64,000 nt of DNA from a virus. Positions 31,384-43,400 of this stretch are shown here, one piece after another. The stretch covers positions 1 through 64,000 of IMG/VR virus record IMGVR_UViG_3300031951_000060. The stretch is one strand, 5' to 3'. Every line of letters begins with the position of its first letter. The first letter of the stretch is position 1. The notes beneath the pieces were generated by a model, which did not search any database, was not told the origin of the DNA, and saw only the letters and a list, made by a program, of their open reading frames with translations. The translations under genes were made by a program, and so were the position numbers.

Positions 31384-32054
31384 TGAGAGTAGTTGTGGAT
31401 TCTAAAAGGTTTAAAATGGAAATGAATAAGATAATGGATTACTCTTTTGGATTTCTTGACGGTGTACAGAGAGGGAAAAAGGCTTTATACCTATCTCTTG
31501 GGCCAAAGATTGCAGAGTTAGCGTCTCAGTTTATTGACGCAAATGCTAGGATGTCGCCAGATTTACTGCATCATATATATGAGTGGGAGCAAACTGGAAG
31601 TCCAAAATCAAGGCTTTTTGATGTAGATTATACGATTAGTAATATTGGGATTACTTTTAAAACAACGCTTAAGCAGTCACAATCAATTAAAAAAGGATCC
31701 AGTGTTCCTTTTTACAATAAAGCATCAATTATGGAAAATGGCATAGCCGTAACAATAAAACCTAAAAAAGCAAAAGCATTAAAATTTGAGATAGACGGTC
31801 AAGAAATTTATACTTCAAGAGAAGTTCGTGTTGAAAATCCAGGTGGAAACACACAGGGACAATTTGAAAATGCAATAAATAACTTCTTTAATGTATATTT
31901 TAGACAATCATTTTTACGAGCAAGTGGACTACAAAATTACTTAAATTATCCAAAAGTTTACAGTAAAAATCTAAATGCTGGAAAGCGTGGCGGTAGATCT
32001 GTAGGAATTAAGACAGGATATCGCTGGGTAGCAAATGCAGGAGTTGCACTATGA
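31383..32054 (+). CDS. Neck/tail completion protein
   Basis: A 223-residue protein. ATG 31383 is chosen because it overlaps the upstream TGA (TGATG); a TTG just before it is less likely. Basic protein with an N-terminal MRVVVDSKRFKMEM and a central beta/alpha part similar to HK97 gp10-like neck proteins, then a C-terminal region (SFLRASGLQNYLNYPKVYSK) longer than usual. Position between head closure and tail terminator is that of a neck protein. Confidence 0.55.
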   Translation: MRVVVDSKRFKMEMNKIMDYSFGFLDGVQRGKKALYLSLGPKIAELASQFIDANARMSPDLLHHIYEWEQTGSPKSRLFDVDYTISNIGITFKTTLKQSQSIKKGSSVPFYNKASIMENGIAVTIKPKKAKALKFEIDGQEIYTSREVRVENPGGNTQGQFENAINNFFNVYFRQSFLRASGLQNYLNYPKVYSKNLNAGKRGGRSVGIKTGYRWVANAGVAL

Positions 32055-32620
32055 CAATATCTTATCCTCCAATTTTTATAAATGAATATTTAAAAGAAAA
32101 ATTACCAATGACAGGCAGAGAGGCAATGCCATTTTTCCCCACGATGCCTACGGACATACATTCTTTGACAGAATCATTCCCAGACGGAATGTTTGCAGTT
32201 TTTGATAGAATGTTTAAAATGCGTAGGGGACCCTTTCCACATATTAAGTGTGAACAATTGCTATATTATTTTTATAAGGTAGATGGAGACCCAGAATTAT
32301 TAATTGAACATACTCAAAGAGTTCAGGACCTTCTAGATCGAGGAGATGAATCAGCACAAGAACTTAATTCTTGGATAAAGGGAAAACTATCCACGAATAA
32401 GTTATTTGAAATTGATAATAAACAATTTTTACCTATATATTTTCATGATATTAAAATATATCAATTGGAAGAAACAAGAGATATAATTGATTTTGGTACA
32501 GCCAGGACCTATGCTGGAAACAAATTAATTATAGATTTTGATTACCATACCATGGGCCATAAAAATCCTGATACGGGATTTCTTGACCCATTAAAATATA
32601 ATGGAACAATAATTTCATAA
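32051..32620 (+). CDS. Tail terminator protein
   Basis: A 189-residue protein starting at ATG 32051, which overlaps the previous stop (ATGA). It has a mixed alpha/beta layout with DIHSLTESFPDGMFAVFDRM and a C-terminal ARTYAGNKLIIDFDYHTM. The order adaptor, head closure, neck, terminator, tube is conserved in siphoviruses, and this gene fills the slot directly before the tube protein. The function is inferred from place. Confidence 0.55.
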   Translation: MTISYPPIFINEYLKEKLPMTGREAMPFFPTMPTDIHSLTESFPDGMFAVFDRMFKMRRGPFPHIKCEQLLYYFYKVDGDPELLIEHTQRVQDLLDRGDESAQELNSWIKGKLSTNKLFEIDNKQFLPIYFHDIKIYQLEETRDIIDFGTARTYAGNKLIIDFDYHTMGHKNPDTGFLDPLKYNGTIIS

Positions 32621-32659
32621 AAGGCCTGTATAATTATAGCGAGGAAACACGCCTTTTAT
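32617..32659 (+). terminator. Inverted repeat enclosing a -10 box, possible terminator
   Basis: Perfect 9-bp arms ATAAAAGGC (32617-32625) and GCCTTTTAT (32651-32659) with a 25-base loop. The right arm runs into a T-rich tract, as in terminators. The loop contains TGTATAAT. Confidence 0.55.
32627..32634 (+). promoter_or_regulatory. -10 element TGTATAAT before the tail tube gene
   Basis: TATAAT at 32629-32634 directly after TG, inside the loop of the inverted repeat. The tube gene start is 52 bases later with GAGGTG in place. Confidence 0.45.
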
Positions 32660-32686
32660 TTCTATAGAAAAAAAGAGGTGAATTAA

Positions 32687-33304
32687 ATGGCATATACACG
32701 TGGAGATAGTACCCAAATCATCGTAGGTGCAGCAGCACTTTTTACGTATGAGGCAGGTCCACTACCAGAAGCAGGTGCTCTACCAGGGTACACTGCAGGA
32801 ACTTCTTACAAGGAAACACTTTCCACAGAAGAAGGCTTCCGTAACGTTGGTTATACAATGAACGGTCTTGAACTTCAGTTCCAACCAGACTTCGGCGAAG
32901 TACAGGTTGATCAGGTTCTTGACGTTGCCAAGTTGTTCAAGCAAGGTATGCAGGTTAACCTAAATACCACATTTGCTGAAGCAACATTGGAAAATCTTTT
33001 GTTCGCACTTGCAAGCAAGGATTCAAATCTCACAACGGTATCTGGTAATCCAACACTCAATCTTTCAGCAGGCGATATTGGCGAATGTCCAGTAGAGCGT
33101 GGTTTGGTTGCAGTTGGTCCAGGAACTGGCGATTGTGCTGACTCAGATTCGATTGAAAGAATCTACGTCGCATATCGTGCACTCTCAATTGAGAGCGTAA
33201 CAGTGGGTGCAAAGCGTGATGAGGCTACAATGTTTGAAGTTTCATTCCGTTTGCTACCAAATGATAACGCATCCTACGGTAAAATCGTAGATCGTTCTCT
33301 ATAA
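32687..33304 (+). CDS. Major tail tube protein
   Basis: A 205-residue beta-rich protein. The pattern FRNVGYTMNGLELQFQPDFG at about residues 50-70 and VDQVLDVAKLFKQGMQVNL, with later RALSIESVTVGAKRDEATMF, matches siphovirus tail tube proteins that stack as hexamers around the tape measure. It has its own promoter and a strong terminator immediately downstream, plus codon usage rich in preferred codons, all fitting a highly made virion component. Confidence 0.8.
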   Translation: MAYTRGDSTQIIVGAAALFTYEAGPLPEAGALPGYTAGTSYKETLSTEEGFRNVGYTMNGLELQFQPDFGEVQVDQVLDVAKLFKQGMQVNLNTTFAEATLENLLFALASKDSNLTTVSGNPTLNLSAGDIGECPVERGLVAVGPGTGDCADSDSIERIYVAYRALSIESVTVGAKRDEATMFEVSFRLLPNDNASYGKIVDRSL

Positions 33305-33322
33305 TACAATTTAATAGCAGAT

Positions 33323-33350
33323 AGCCCAGTCTTAATTGGCTGGGCTTTTC
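33323..33350 (+). terminator. Terminator after the tail tube gene
   Basis: AGCCCAGTC (33323-33331) pairs with GGCTGGGCT (33338-33346) around a TTAATT loop, with one G-T pair, followed by TTTTCTGTTT. Classic intrinsic terminator. Confidence 0.9.
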
Positions 33351-33354
33351 TGTT

Positions 33355-33363
33355 TGGTATAAT
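33355..33363 (+). promoter_or_regulatory. Extended -10 element before the first chaperone gene
   Basis: TG-G-TATAAT ends 7 bases before ATG 33370. No ribosome site is present, so the transcript is probably leaderless. Confidence 0.6.
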
Positions 33364-33369
33364 GGTTTT

Positions 33370-34059
33370 ATGCCTACTCAGATTTATGATAATACTATTG
33401 TTACCTTGATGGATGGTAGAGAGTTATATATTACACCGTTAAAAATAAAATATCTTAAGTTATTTATGCAAGAATTTCAAAATGTTAAGGCTGCAAAAAA
33501 TGATAGCGAAGCAATAGATGCTTTATGTTCTTGCACTACAATTATGATGAGACAGTATTGCCCAGAAATAAAAACACAAGAAGAATTAGAAGATAATATA
33601 GACATGCCAACAATATATAAAATATTAGAATACTCTGCTGGAATAAAAATAAATGATAAATCTGAAGAACCTGTAAAAGAGCAGGCGGAAAAGGGTGGGT
33701 CTTCTTGGGATGAGTTGGATTTAGCAGAATTAGAGTCAGAAGTATTTTTACTTGGAATTTGGAAAGATTACGATGAATTAGAATCTTCTATGTCTATGCC
33801 AGAATTAACAGCAACATTAAAAATAAAAAGAGATTTAGATTATCAAAATAAAAAGTTTTTGGCAGCAATGCAGGGTGTAGATTTAGATAAAGCAAGTGGC
33901 AAACAGGATGCATGGCAAGAAATGAAAGCAAGAGTGTTTAGTCAGGGCAAGGCAGCAAATGCGAAAGATGTATTAGCCCTACAAGGCGTAAATGCACAAA
34001 AAGCAGGGTTTGGAATAGGTATGGGTCTTGAGTATGAAGATCTAACCCAAAATAAATAG
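33370..34059 (+). CDS. Long tail assembly chaperone
   Basis: A 229-residue protein. Its first 95 residues (VTLMDGRELYITPLKIKYLK to IYKILEYSAGIK) are paralogous to the entire next gene, and residues about 115-170 (WDELDLAELESEVFLLGIWKD, SMPELTATLKIKRDLDYQNK) form a helical second domain. In lambda the short chaperone (G) is made from one frame and the long one (GT) by slippage; here long and short are separate genes with no frameshift needed. The order before a tape measure gene and the paralogy support the chaperone call. Confidence 0.8.
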   Translation: MPTQIYDNTIVTLMDGRELYITPLKIKYLKLFMQEFQNVKAAKNDSEAIDALCSCTTIMMRQYCPEIKTQEELEDNIDMPTIYKILEYSAGIKINDKSEEPVKEQAEKGGSSWDELDLAELESEVFLLGIWKDYDELESSMSMPELTATLKIKRDLDYQNKKFLAAMQGVDLDKASGKQDAWQEMKARVFSQGKAANAKDVLALQGVNAQKAGFGIGMGLEYEDLTQNK

Positions 34060-34066
34060 CCGTCTA

Positions 34067-34075
34067 TGGTATAAT
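34067..34075 (+). promoter_or_regulatory. Extended -10 element TGGTATAAT
   Basis: Perfect TG-G-TATAAT about 26 bases before ATG 34102. AAGGAGG is in place for the start. Confidence 0.55.
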
Positions 34076-34101
34076 TATTTCACTAACCTTAAGGAGGAAT
34101 A

Positions 34102-34428
34102 ATGGCCGAAAAGCCTTCCAATAAAAAAACAGTAACGCTGGTAGATGGAACAGAAATAGCAATCAGACCTTTGAAGTTGTCTTTGCTTAGACCATTTATG
34201 GTAAAGTTTGCTGATCTTGCATCAGTAAGCGATGATAACGATAAGTCAATGGATATTCTGCTTGAATGCGTACAAATTGCAATGAAGCAATATAAGCCAG
34301 AACTTGCAGAGGACAAAGAGCAGTTAGAAGAACTTCTTGATCTTCCAACTGTATATGAAATAGTAGATGCAGCATCTGGCATCCAAAACGCAGATGCAGG
34401 AGCAATGCTTAGTTCGCTAGGTAAATAA
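34102..34428 (+). CDS. Short tail assembly chaperone
   Basis: A 108-residue protein with AAGGAGG ribosome site. VTLVDGTEIAIRPLKLSLLR and DLPTVYEIVDAASGIQ correspond to blocks of the longer protein upstream. It lacks the second helical domain, like lambda gpG compared with gpGT. The two genes are probably an ancient duplication that replaced frameshifting. It has its own promoter and strong ribosome site, so the short form is probably the more abundant. Followed at 24 bases by the tape measure gene. Confidence 0.8.
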   Translation: MAEKPSNKKTVTLVDGTEIAIRPLKLSLLRPFMVKFADLASVSDDNDKSMDILLECVQIAMKQYKPELAEDKEQLEELLDLPTVYEIVDAASGIQNADAGAMLSSLGK

Positions 34429-34452
34429 AAAATAAAAGAGGTGTCTTGAGAG

Positions 34453-37400
34453 TTGGCAGATGTAAATTCTAACATTAATATCAACTTTAATACTGCCGAC
34501 GCATTAGCACAGTTACGTAGGTTGCAGGCAGGCCTCAGCAGGTTTCATCAATCACTTGCTGAGGGCAACCTCGCTGCTGCTAACGCACAAAAAGGTCTCA
34601 ACGCTCAACTAGTTCAAGCAATAGGTGCCACTGGTAAATTTGCAGTAAGTCAAGCAAAAGTTGCCTCAAGCACCATGGCGTTTACAACCGCCTTAGAAAA
34701 AAATAAGTTTTCTTTACGTGAATATTATAGATACAGCATGGCTGCAGCAACAGCCAATACAAGAGTTCTAGGCAAGGCTTTTGCTCAAGAACGTGAAATT
34801 ATAAATCGTGCTCGTAGAGACAGAGTAAAGGCATTACAGGCGCAGTACATACAAATGTCTAAAGCCCAAGGTGGGTTTATTGACGCAATGCGTGTTATGC
34901 CAAGAACATTGATGATGGCAAATGGAAGATTTACAGAACTTGGAACAAGAATACAGTATGCAGCACAAAGACAGCAGTTCTTAAATCAGTTATTAAAACA
35001 GGGTTCTACTCAACTTTTAAATTTTGGTAAGAATACTCAGTGGGCTGGACGTCAGTTAATGGTCGGTCTCACTATACCACTTATGATGTTAGGTGGATAT
35101 GCTTCTAAAGCATTTAGAGAATTAGAGCAGGCTACATTAAAGTTTAGACGTGTTTATGGTGATGCCTTTACAAATGATACTGAGGTTGAGGCTGCAGTAC
35201 AAAATATAAGGAAACTTGCAGACGAATTTACTAAATATGGGGTTGCAGTAAAAGATACCGTAGAGATGGCTGCCACCGCAGCAGCAGCAGGTTTTTCTGG
35301 CAGAGCATTAGAGGAACAAGTTAAGACTGCAACAAAATTAGCCGTGCTTGGTCAGGTAGAACAGCAACAGGCTCTTGAAACAACCATATCATTGCAAAAT
35401 GCTTTTGGTCTTTCAACTGAAGAACTTGCAGAAAAAATTAACTTCTTGAACGCAGTAGAAAACCAAACTGTTGTTTCTATCGAAGATTTAACTATTGCTA
35501 TTCCAAAGGCTGCTCCTGTAGTTAAGCAACTAGGTGGATCTGTAGAAGATTTAGCATTTTTCCTTACAGCAATGAAGGAAGGTGGTATCAATGCCTCAGA
35601 AGGTGCAAACGCTTTAAAGTCTGGTCTCGCATCATTAATTAACCCAACTAAAAAAGCAAGCGCAATGCTCAAAGATATGGGTATTAATATTACAGGAATT
35701 GTTGAGGCTAACAAGGGTGATATCAAAGCAACAGTGGTTGGTTTTGCAAGAGCACTAGACACCTTAGATCCATTAAACCGTGCTCGTGCAATCGAACAAT
35801 TATTTGGTAAATTCCAGTTTGCTCGTTTATCTACACTATTCCAAAACGTAACTAAAGAGGGTACTCAGGCAGCAAGAGCATTTGATTTAGCAGGAGCATC
35901 CGTAGAAGAGTTGGCAATTCTATCTGAGCGAGAAATGAAGAAGGTAGAGGAGTCAGTAGGCGTTAAATTCCAGGCTGCTGTAGAGCAATTTAAACAAGAC
36001 ATTATGCCATTAGGAAAGGCATTTCTTGAAGCAGTTACTCCAATTGTTAAATTTTTTGGCAGTCTGTTTGAAAAATTCAATAAGTTAAGTGACAACACAA
36101 AGAAAGTAATAGCGATCATTGTTGGTGTTGTTGCTGGTTTAGGCCCAATAGTTCTCATGACTTTTGGTTTGCTGGCAAACGGTTTGGCAAATTTAATTAA
36201 ATTATTTGCGACAATTCGTGGAGGCATAGCCAAGTTAAATGGTCAGACAAATATCTTGGGTGCTGGTTTTAATTATGTTACACAGGAACAACTTGAGCAA
36301 CAAGCAGCAAGCCAGGCATTGCATAATACGCATACAAGATTAGTTGAAATATTTAATGTTGAAAAGTCTGCTGCTTTACAGTTAGCAGCAGCATATAGCA
36401 GTTTAAGTTCTCAGATGCGAAATATGGCTGCACAAAATCCAGCCCTTTTTGCTGGAGGTATGCGTGGTGCTGCAGGAGCAGTTTCCAAACTTCCAAAGTC
36501 TCCAAAGGGATACGAAGACGGAATTATTAGTGTTCCAGGTCCAAAAGGCGCTGGAGATGTTGTTCCTGCAATGCTGTCACCAGAAGAAGCAGTTATTCCA
36601 TCCGATAGAGCAAAGAAATATCGTGGACTAATTACTGCTATATTCCAAGATAAAGTTCCAGGATTTATGGCTGGAAGGCTTCCGTGGGGAAATGCACATC
36701 CAATAAAGCAATCTGGGGCTATAAATATTGGAATGCCAAAAAGTTTTAAAGATGTAACTCAATCAAGACAGATTGCAGATCAAATAGATAAAACGGTCAA
36801 GTCTGGCAAATTTGGTTCCATGCCACCAACAGACTTTGGAACATTAATCCAGCCATTCTCTGGTAGAAGTTTCCCGATCCGTGGAGTTGGCGGGGTATAT
36901 AGAAAGCCTAACGGAGAACTAGTAGTAGTAAAGCCTACAATGGATGAAAAGACTGCTTTAGCAGAATTAAGGGCTACCCAAATAGCAAGAGAGGCACATG
37001 GATTAATTGCTCCAAAACAGTCAATAAAAACTATGATTGACCCAACAGATGCAACAGGAAAAAGAAAAATAATTGTTTTAGAATCTCCTTACGACCCAAG
37101 AATTGCTGAAGCAACTGGCAAATTTACTAAAAAGGATATGATTTCTCAATTAGTTGCATCTACATTAAGAGCAGACAAAGACTTATCTCAGTCAAACGTG
37201 TCTGGCAAAGTGTTGGCAGATGTTGGTACTGCTGGTGTATTTGATAGAGCATCTGGATTTAGAGATTTTGCCAAAGCCCTACCATCTATGGAAGAGCAGG
37301 CAATGATTAATCTCCTTGGCGTAAAAGGTGGGGCAAAGAAGTTTTTTGCACAACAGACATCTGGCATAGCAGCAAAAATGAGTCCTAAACAGTATAATGA

Positions 37401-40400
37401 AGAAATTATTAAGGAAATTGATAGAGTCCTTCCTAGACTAAAAAATACTATTGCAAAATTTGATTTAAATCCAGCAGAACAAATAGTTTATCAAAATATG
37501 ATAAAGAGGCTAGAGGATGGACGAAAGGTAGATTGGTCAAAACTACACTCAATTCATTCTAAGGCTGGAGAGTCAATTAAAAAACTTGAGGTCGGTCAAA
37601 ATAAAAAAACATATCAAGATGTTATAGATGCTCAAACTAAAAAGTTTGCCTTGGGCAATTTTGAAGAATTAAAGTCAGATCCAACTTCTAAAAATCAAAT
37701 AGATACAATTGTAAAAAGATTGGCAAAAGACTCAGTCGATGAATTAGAAAAATTAAAAACTTCTAATCCTAAACAGTATGACTTAATCACAGACTTATTA
37801 CGTAAAAAGAAAATAAATAATGTTACACAGCATGATTTGCTCAAATTTGTTAAAGATGAAATGGTATATAAAGATGGATTATATTATGATAAAAAGTCTA
37901 TTGAGGCAGGAACTACTCCAGCATCTGCAGGAAAGACATACGAGCAAGTCAGGAAAAATGTTTTATACAGACTTGGGCTTTTAGAAAAAGATGGTCAATT
38001 CTCTAATATTAAAAAAATGACTGTATCAAAACTTAGATTTGATATGAGTCCTACTGATAAAAAGAGTGGTGGATGGAAACAGTCTATACCAAAAGATTCT
38101 TTATTGTATAAAGTTTTAAGTGCAGAAGAAAAAAGATTTAAAGAAGAAAATGCTGCACAAGGGAAAAAGACTGACCCACTAAGATCCGTTAAAGAAACAA
38201 TGAAGGCTCTTGGATACACAGATAAAGAGATTGCCTATCAGTTAAGACCAGAACTTTCTCATATATCAAAAACTGGTGAATCTGGAAGAGGTGCAGAAAA
38301 ATGGCTTAAGGGTACTGCATTATTTGATGCCAGGTTATTAAATAACTACATGAATACTGAAAAACGAGCCACAAATATTTTAGATTGGAACGACCAAAAT
38401 AAGAATCCGTTAGGATTAACAAGAGATCAAATTAAAACATTCAGAAGTGCTGCAGACTTTATGTCAACTCAAACTCATCCAACAACAGAAGCACAGGTTA
38501 GGCTTGTTCGTTCTGCAACACAACTTGATATGATTGCTGAAGATTATTTAAATAAGCAACCAAGAAAGCCAAAGAAGTTCCCAGACCTAGGACAGGTTAG
38601 ACAGTCAAGAGCATTGGCACAATTAATTGATGATAGGCTTGGAACTAGATATTATGATAAATGGATACCTAAGTTTAATTTGCCAAGTGGTCCCGCAAAG
38701 TCTCAAAATGTTTTGGTTAATCCAAATAAAGAATATATGGTTGATACAAAAACTGGAGCAATTACTAAATTAAATATTTCAAACACAGGAAGTAGGCCTC
38801 TAGGCGCTGTTGCTGATACAGGTAATACAAATGATAGAAGAGTAGTTACAGAAACTGCTACAAGAAGAGTTGCTACTGCAGGACAGGCCCGTGCATTTGC
38901 AGGAAGAACTCCTTTTGTCATGCCTGGCAGGGAAGGTGGAGATCCTAGACTTAGTAAAAATGCTCAAGGTCGTGTACAGAAGGCTGTTCAGGATCAACAA
39001 AGACTGTTGAGATCTCAAAATAAATTTACAGAGCAACAAATTAGAGATGCTCTAAAAAGATTTAGACAAGTAAAAATACAAGAAGAATTGGCTGCTGCTA
39101 ATGCACGAAAGAAGGCTCAATTAGACAGGGAAGAAATACGTAATCGTCAAACAAAACAGATTAGCGAAAAGCAAAAAGCAAAACAAGAAAGAGCAGAGCG
39201 TAAAGCAATCAGGCAAGAAAAGGTAGGAAGGTTCTCTGGAGGGGCCTCAATGGCCCTAGGAACTGCTGGTATGGCTGCAATGATGTCTGGCAATGCTGGA
39301 ATGGGTATGGGGCTTATGGGGGCTTCAGCAGTGGCTGGTATGGCTCCAATGCTTGCTGGCATGGGGCCAGTTGGATGGGCCGTCACTGGTGTAACTGCTG
39401 CTGCTGGAGCATTTTATTTAGCAGATAAGGCAGCACAAAAAGCAGCAGAGTCTCAATCTAAATATGTTGATTCTATAACCGCTACAACTGAAAAAATGTC
39501 TCAGGTTGGACAACTTACAAATAAGGTCGGGGCCAGCGAAATATATTCTAGAAAGAGACAAACCTCTGCTGCGGATAGGTATACCACTGGTTTTGAAAGA
39601 GGAAAAGAGCAATTTGGCGAAACATTTATAGAAAGCGAAGTAGGAAAATCAGTTTTTGAAGGGTTTAAAAAGAATCTAACTTTGGGCGGTATAGATGCTG
39701 TTAAAGCAATATCGGTACAGTTAGCAGCATATGTGTCTGATGGAGTTATGACTGCAGAGCAAGCACATAGTGTTGCGTCACAAATTGGAATTGAACTAAA
39801 TAATACAACACTAATTTCTCAAATTAGTGGCCAACTATTAGACCTTATTGGTCCAGAAGGGCAGAATTTAATTACAGATCCTTTAACAGTTAGAATGAAC
39901 TTGGTTCAGGCACAAATGGATCTTGCACAATCTGGAAATAAGAATTTGATGGAAGAATTTGCTAAGAGTGGCATCAATGAAGATTCATGGGCGTGGATTA
40001 CAGATATGTTTGTTGAGACAGACTATGATAAAATGTCTTCTCAACTAGCAGCAATTAATACTCAAAATCTTGAATTAAATTTGGCTCAACAAGATTCATT
40101 ATCTAAGCAGTATGATACTGAACTTAAAAAGTTGCAGGCACAAAAGGCAGCAACTACAGATAAGGCAAAACAAAAGAAAATTGATGATGAAATAGAGAAT
40201 GTAGAAAAAAGAAGGCAATCTGGGCTAGAGGCACTCAGGGCAAAAAATAAAGAAATTTTAGATGATCAACTTAAAACATATAATATTGCAAGTCAAAATT
40301 CTTCTTTAAAGAATGCATTTTTTGATTCTCTAAATGCACAAGTAAAAACTAAATATGAGGGCAATCCTTTTCTTGATTCATTTTTAGATAAATCGGCAGG

Positions 40401-43400
40401 ACTAAAGTCAGAAGAACTAGAAGTAAAGATTAAAACAATAGTTGCTGCAGGCGATCTTGGGGTAGAAAGTGGACAAAGAATAATTGAAATTTTTGGAGAT
40501 GATGAAGAAGGTCTAGAAACAACTTTAGATCTTGCATTAACTAAACATGATCCAGGGTCGGTCACACAATTAATCAATGGTTTGGGTGGAGTTGAAAATG
40601 AAGTAGCCAAAAAAGTTTTAGTTGATGTTATGAGTAAAGATCCTAAAGAATTTGACAAGACAGCATCAGCCATAGCATTGGTACAAAAAATGGCTGGAAA
40701 AGAAATAAACATTGACACATTTTTCTCTAATAAAGATGCAGATGGAAATGAGATTGATCCTCTTGCTAAACTTAATGATTTGACAAAATCTTTAGAGGCT
40801 GTTGAGCAAATTGAAACCCCTATTACAAAAACAGCCCTAATTCAAATGAAAGAGGTTGGTGGCGTATCTTTAGACGGAATTCTGCCATTATGGGATCAAT
40901 GGGAAAATCTACCAGATGAAACTAAAAAGACTGTGCTACAAGAATATGTAACTGTATATAAGACTATTACAGAGGGTGACGTAGATGCTGAAATTAAAAA
41001 GAGGGTAGCAGCAGCAGGTGGCGGTGACACGGTTCAAAGATATTACTCAACTGAAGGAGCCAGAGAATCTGTAAGGCAGCAACTTGCTGGAGCAAGAACT
41101 ATGCAGCAGGTTAACCAAGATATTGCATCAGCAGAATCTAAAATAACAGACGATGACGGTGGTGGAGGCAAAAAAGAAGATCCATATGAATGGTTGCTTA
41201 CAAGATTAAAGAATGTTAGAAATGCAGCAATAAATGCTGCTGGAGGACTTGGCGAATTAAATAAGGCATTAGCAAAATCAGGCTCTAAGTCAGTAAAAAA
41301 TAAATTTATGGGTATAGAGCAGCAATTAATGGGTATGAATATGAATAGACAATTCATAGACTGGGTTACTGGCATGGATCCAAAAGAGCAGGCTAAGTAT
41401 GTTAAAACTGCTACAAAGAAAAATGTTAATCCGTTTACTGGTAAAAAAGAAAAAGGCATTAAAGTTGGACAAACTGTTCTAAGTTCTCAGGCTAAGAAAT
41501 ATGAAAAAGGACTTGATGCTGCAATAGTTGGAGACTTTAATGTTGCACAACAAAGAACACTGGATAATATTAAATATCAAGAACAAGCATATAGAAAGTT
41601 AGTTGCTGCTGGATATGATAATTTAACAATTCAGAGAATTCTTGAAGATGAGTATATGACTCAGCAAATTGCAATAGGACAAATAACTAAGGAAGAATTA
41701 ACAACAAATGCAGAATTAACAAAGCAGGTTTCAATTAGACAAAGAATTAATGGGTTAATCTCAAACGGACGAGATGCTTTACAACAACAAGCAAACATTA
41801 AACAAATACCAGATGTTGTAAAGTTTTTTGAAAAAATGTCTAAAGAAGGAATGACCCTTTCATCTGGAGCATTAACTAGTTTGATAGGAGATCCAGAGCA
41901 ACTATCAGGAGCAATTGCTGCCATGGAAGATTATGAAAGTGGTGCAGAGGGGGCAAGAGATAGACTTAAAGAGATTGTAGATGGACTTAATGCTATTAAG
42001 GCAAATTCTGATATTAAGATAGTGATAGACTATGTGCAAAAAAATCTTGCAGAAAAGGCACAGGCTGGAAAAGAAGCAGCAGAAAGAGTTCTCTCTGCAA
42101 AACGCAGCATATACTCAAACTTAACAGTTGGAGAACTTGGTGCTCAAACTGTAAAAAATCCTCTAACTGGAAATATAACTCAGGTAGGCAAATTAGCGCA
42201 AGCAAAAGTTAATGCACGATTTGCTACTTCTGCTGGTGGCCCAGGAGTCCCAACTAATATTGCTGGTCAGACACTTTCTGGAGTTCAAAAGCAAAGAGAA
42301 GAACTCGCAAGAAGAATGCAGGCTGTTCAGTTAAAGACAAGAGATATTCAGTCAAGATATTCCTCAGCACAGGACGACTTATCAAAGGCTCAAGATAATT
42401 TAGAAAAGGCATTAGATGCTGTCGATACCAAATATGATGGATTAATTGAAACTCAAAAAGATAAGATTGATTCTATAGAAGAGCAAATAAAAACTCAATT
42501 TGATGATAAGATTACTGTACTAAATAAAGAAAGTGGTAAGTTAAGTAATGATCTTGCCATTATGGATAATTTAGCAGAAAAAATTAATACCAAATATGAC
42601 AAGCAAATTGAGGCTTTGCAAAAGGTTAGTGATATAAATCAAGATATTGCAAATAGCCAAAGACAGCAATTAGATTTAGCAGATGCCCTGTCTCAAGGCG
42701 ATATTGCTGCTGCTGCCCGTGCAGCACAAGAAATGAGAGCAAGTTCATCGGAGTCTATGCTTAATGCTCAAATGTCTGGGCTTGATCAGGCTAGACAAAG
42801 AGAGTTAGGTGCACTTCGTGGCGCAGAATCTGGAATGACAAGAGAGCAAATATCTGAACGTCAATTCCAAATAACTCAAGAGATATATAGATTAGAAAAT
42901 GATCCAGCACGTTTGTTATTAGAGCAACAACTACAGGCTGCTCAAGCAGAAATAACTAGACTAGAAAAAGAAAGAGTAGTAGAACTTGACAAAGCCAGAG
43001 TTTTAAATGAAAAAGCAATTGCTGATGCACAAGCATTAGTTGATAAGATTAAAATAGAATTAGAAGATCAAAATAAGATTTTGGCTACACTAGAAAAACA
43101 AGACTTAGAGTTGGAGTCGCAAGAAACATACTTGCAATCAATAGTTGATGAGGCGATTGCATTAGATGATAGCACAGGAATGACTCTTGAAAAGTGGGAA
43201 GAGACGATAACTAAGTTAATTGACGTAGAGGCTTTGGCACAAGATTATGCAATTGCTTTGGCTGCAGCCGAAGATTCAGCAGCCGCAGCAGACGCATCTT
43301 GGCAGAGTATTTTAACTACCATCAATTCTATACCAGAAAGTGTAACAACTACACATATCATTAATGAAATTAGAAACATTACTGAAAATATTACACAATA

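Noticed and set aside
33640-33720. Programmed frameshift in the long chaperone gene (GGAAAAG run near 33690)
   Set aside because: The long protein is already in one continuous frame and the short form has its own gene, so no slippage is required.
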